NCBI RefSeq assembly: GCF_947305105.1
Contig: NZ_CAMZCS010000005.1
Coordinates: 1-64,000, forward strand
Direction of reading: 5' to 3'
Length of the DNA: 64,000 bases
Origin: an uncultured Fibrobacter sp.
Lineage (GTDB): Bacteria > Fibrobacterota > Fibrobacteria > Fibrobacterales > Fibrobacteraceae
Within the stretch, counting starts at the first letter, position 1, and each line of letters starts with the position of its first letter. The notes under the pieces were generated by a model. That model had not been told where the DNA came from. It made no database searches and saw only the letters and a list, made by a program, of their open reading frames with translations. The translations under genes and the position numbers were made by a program. This document shows, one piece after another, positions 62,474 to 64,000 of this stretch.

Positions 62474-62521
62474 CTATAGGGCCTGCCACCACCAGAAGTT
62501 GATGCTTGCTACGAATTTCAT
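62474..62521 (-). CDS. trpL: trp leader peptide (MKFVASINFWWWQAL)
   Basis: Fifteen residues with three tandem Trp codons near the end. It is followed 40 nt later by an intrinsic terminator and then trpB2. When charged tRNA-Trp is scarce the ribosome would stall on the Trp codons and favour the antiterminator. TATATT lies 7 nt before its ATG with TTGCCA 17 nt further up, so the leader peptide itself may be leaderless. Confidence 0.82.
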   Translation of the reverse strand: MKFVASINFWWWQAL

Positions 62522-62528
62522 GTGCCGA

Positions 62529-62557
62529 AATATACCTAAAAATGGGCTTTTTGGCAA
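62529..62557 (-). promoter_or_regulatory. trpL-trpB promoter
   Basis: On the minus strand, TTGCCA (62552-62557), a 17-nt spacer and TATATT (62529-62534). The -10 box ends 7 nt before the trpL ATG. Confidence 0.65.
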
Positions 62558-62705
62558 AAAAGAAATGTAAAAAAACGTTTATGTGCGCTTGTTTGCCCAA
62601 AAAAGGGAATTGTTCATTTGTTTTTTTTGGCAAAATAGATTATCTTGATTAAATATCTCTTACTTCATTTAGCTTTTTCCATTTTCGCATTCACAGGTAC
62701 GATTT

Positions 62706-62864
62706 ATGGCTATAGACAACAGACTTTTTACGGGACAGTATTCCTCCTTCGGCGAGGAAAAAATCGAGCACACTCTCTCGGCGACTTCCAAGATCATGCC
62801 GTTGCATCCGGGTAACAGACGCCCGAGCATCCATCGTACACCGCGAAAACCGGTGCATAAATAA
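62706..62864 (+). CDS. Possible small protein, 52 residues
   Basis: Starts MAIDNRLFTGQYSSFGEEKI; the C-terminal third is Arg/His/Pro-rich and basic. A weak AGG lies about 10 nt before the ATG. It sits in the divergent gap between trpL and the MurC-like gene. No family is recognised, and the evidence is limited to an open frame with acceptable codon use. Confidence 0.4.
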   Translation: MAIDNRLFTGQYSSFGEEKIEHTLSATSKIMPLHPGNRRPSIHRTPRKPVHK

Positions 62865-62924
62865 CAAACGGAACATTTTTTTCGGGGCAATACAGAAGAT
62901 GCGATAATTTTTTAATTTTATCGC

Positions 62925-64000
62925 ATGGAATCCTATTTCTTTATCGGTGTTGCGGGCGTGGGCATGAGTGCCATTGCCCAGTATCTTGTTGGCAAGGGTG
63001 TTTCTATCAGCGGGTCCGACCGTCAATTTGGCGAGTTCCTTGCCGGTAAAACGGAAAAGCCGCTCGTCATGGGCCAGCTCGAAGATTGCGGGGTCAGGTG
63101 CTTTGCGCAGGACGGTTCGGGCATAACAGATGGCCTGACCGCCGTGGTGGTGAGCACCGCCATCGAGGATACGAATCCCGACCTCAAGCGCGCCAAGGAA
63201 CTTGGAATCCCGGTGATGCACCGCAGCGAAATGCTCGCGAAGATTTCGAAAGAGGCAAAAACCATCGCCGTGAGCGGCACCAGTGGCAAGTCCACCGTGA
63301 CCGCGATGATTTACCATATCTTGCAGTATGCCGGCCTCCAGCCCTCCGTGATGACGGGTGCTGGCCTCGTGAACCTGCAAAAAGAAGGCAAGATTGGCAA
63401 CGCCGTGAGCGGCAAGGGCGAATGGCTTGTGGTCGAAGCCGACGAAAGCGACGGGACGCTCGTACGCTACGAACCCGAAATTGGGCTTATCCTGAACGTC
63501 GACAAGGACCACAAGGAAATGAGCGAGCTTCAGGAAATCTTCCTCAAGTTCAGCCACAACATCCTCGACAACGGGAAAATCCTCATCGTAAACGACGCGC
63601 ACCCGCTTGCCAAGAAGTTCAGTGCGGGCCGCGAATTTGATTTTGGCTTCGAAAGCTACGTGGGCGTGCAGGGCACCGACTTCAAGTCTGTCGGCACCTC
63701 CATCCAGTTCCGCGTGCGCCACAAGGCCGAACTCGTGAAATTCATCGTGCCGCTTCCGGGTAAGCACAACATGGAAAATGCGCTCGCCGCGACGGCTGCC
63801 GCCTTGTTTACGGGAGTTTCCCTGCATACCTGTGCCGATGCTCTGGCCACTTTCCCCGGCGTGTTCCGCCGTCACCAGATTTTGGGGACGTTCAACGGGG
63901 TCACGCTCGTGGACGACTTCGCGCACAACCCTGCCAAGATTGCAGCCAGCATCAAGAGCGCCCAGGACTTTACCGATGGCCGCGTGATTGCCTGGTTCCA
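62925..64000 (+). CDS. Mur ligase family protein, MurC-like, partial at right edge
   Basis: The first 358 residues are visible. The N-terminal Rossmann domain has FIGVAGVGMSAIAQYL and SGSDRQF; VVVSTAIEDTNPD and IPVMHRSEMLA follow as in MurC/Mpl; the ATP loop is AVSGTSGKSTVTAM, where MurC normally has GTHGKTT. VVEADESDGT, LNVDKDHKEM and LPGKHNMENALAA come next, and DDFAHNPAKIAASIKS at the end of the window. It would add alanine (MurC) or a peptide (Mpl) to UDP-MurNAc. The ATP loop and the DKDH phrase differ from the canonical, so the substrate is uncertain. Confidence 0.72.
   Translation, partial: MESYFFIGVAGVGMSAIAQYLVGKGVSISGSDRQFGEFLAGKTEKPLVMGQLEDCGVRCFAQDGSGITDGLTAVVVSTAIEDTNPDLKRAKELGIPVMHRSEMLAKISKEAKTIAVSGTSGKSTVTAMIYHILQYAGLQPSVMTGAGLVNLQKEGKIGNAVSGKGEWLVVEADESDGTLVRYEPEIGLILNVDKDHKEMSELQEIFLKFSHNILDNGKILIVNDAHPLAKKFSAGREFDFGFESYVGVQGTDFKSVGTSIQFRVRHKAELVKFIVPLPGKHNMENALAATAAALFTGVSLHTCADALATFPGVFRRHQILGTFNGVTLVDDFAHNPAKIAASIKSAQDFTDGRVIAWF

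Noticed and set aside
1-64000. tRNA, rRNA, riboswitch and IS element search by eye
   Set aside because: No cloverleaf-like, rRNA-like or transposase sequences were recognised. A covariance-model scan could still find a small RNA that I missed.

Overview
The window comes from a member of Fibrobacter (phylum Fibrobacterota), most likely a gut or rumen cellulose degrader. The evidence is four lipoproteins with the FISUMP domain (the Fibrobacter succinogenes major paralogous domain) plus a divergent fifth, long linkers built from serine tetrads, C-terminal beta-sandwich tails of the kind used as sorting signals, and a housekeeping set that includes a TrpB2-type tryptophan synthase and a plant-type DapB. 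No phage, plasmid or insertion-sequence genes, tRNA or rRNA genes, or CRISPR arrays were seen.

Layout. 1-4.9 kb: start of leuC, a collagen-like FISUMP lipoprotein, a small lipoprotein, and a membrane-anchored M23 peptidase with an unknown partner. 5.3-12.6 kb: one giant secreted protein of 22 cadherin/Ig-like repeats arranged in triplets. 12.8-21.3 kb: an ABC-F ATPase, a 1478-residue acyl-CoA dehydratase activase-like protein, a FISUMP lipoprotein and an MscS channel. 21.6-25.6 kb: a chimeric ruvX/FISUMP remnant, two tandem FISUMP lipoprotein genes that differ almost only in a 272-bp block near the 3' end, then ruvX. 25.6-31.5 kb: a DUF4143-type AAA protein, a 32-bp-period repeat, and a MoxR/DUF58/transglutaminase operon. 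31.8-36.4 kb: dapB, a YejB-like permease, ruvAB and a GNAT toxin-antitoxin pair. 36.5-44.2 kb: serine-rich lipoproteins, a polysaccharide deacetylase, an outer-membrane protein, an aminotransferase and a probable 36-residue gene. 44.4-50.5 kb: a 2041-residue surface protein with about 20 InlB-type repeats. 50.5-64 kb: a restriction-like fragment, an outer-membrane protein, a purH (transformylase only)-unknown-trmFO operon, a NifU-like protein, a DUF748 protein, a NamZ-like muramidase, superoxide dismutase, trpB2 behind a trp attenuator, and a MurC-like ligase cut by the window edge.

Three patterns run across the window. First, ten intergenic stretches are made of degenerate 7-bp words in several families (TTCCTAC, AACCACT, CTCATAA, CTAGAGA and AGGCACG types). 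The 7-bp register is kept where one family passes into another and across hairpin cores, and many stretches form large imperfect palindromes that touch start or stop codons. Second, at least eight genes have a TATATT or TAGATT box only 6-7 nt before the ATG and no Shine-Dalgarno sequence, which suggests leaderless mRNAs. Third, surface proteins diversify by repetition: triplet repeats, InlB repeats and duplicated FISUMP genes.

Functions come from motif recognition by eye. No database search, folding program or alignment tool was run.
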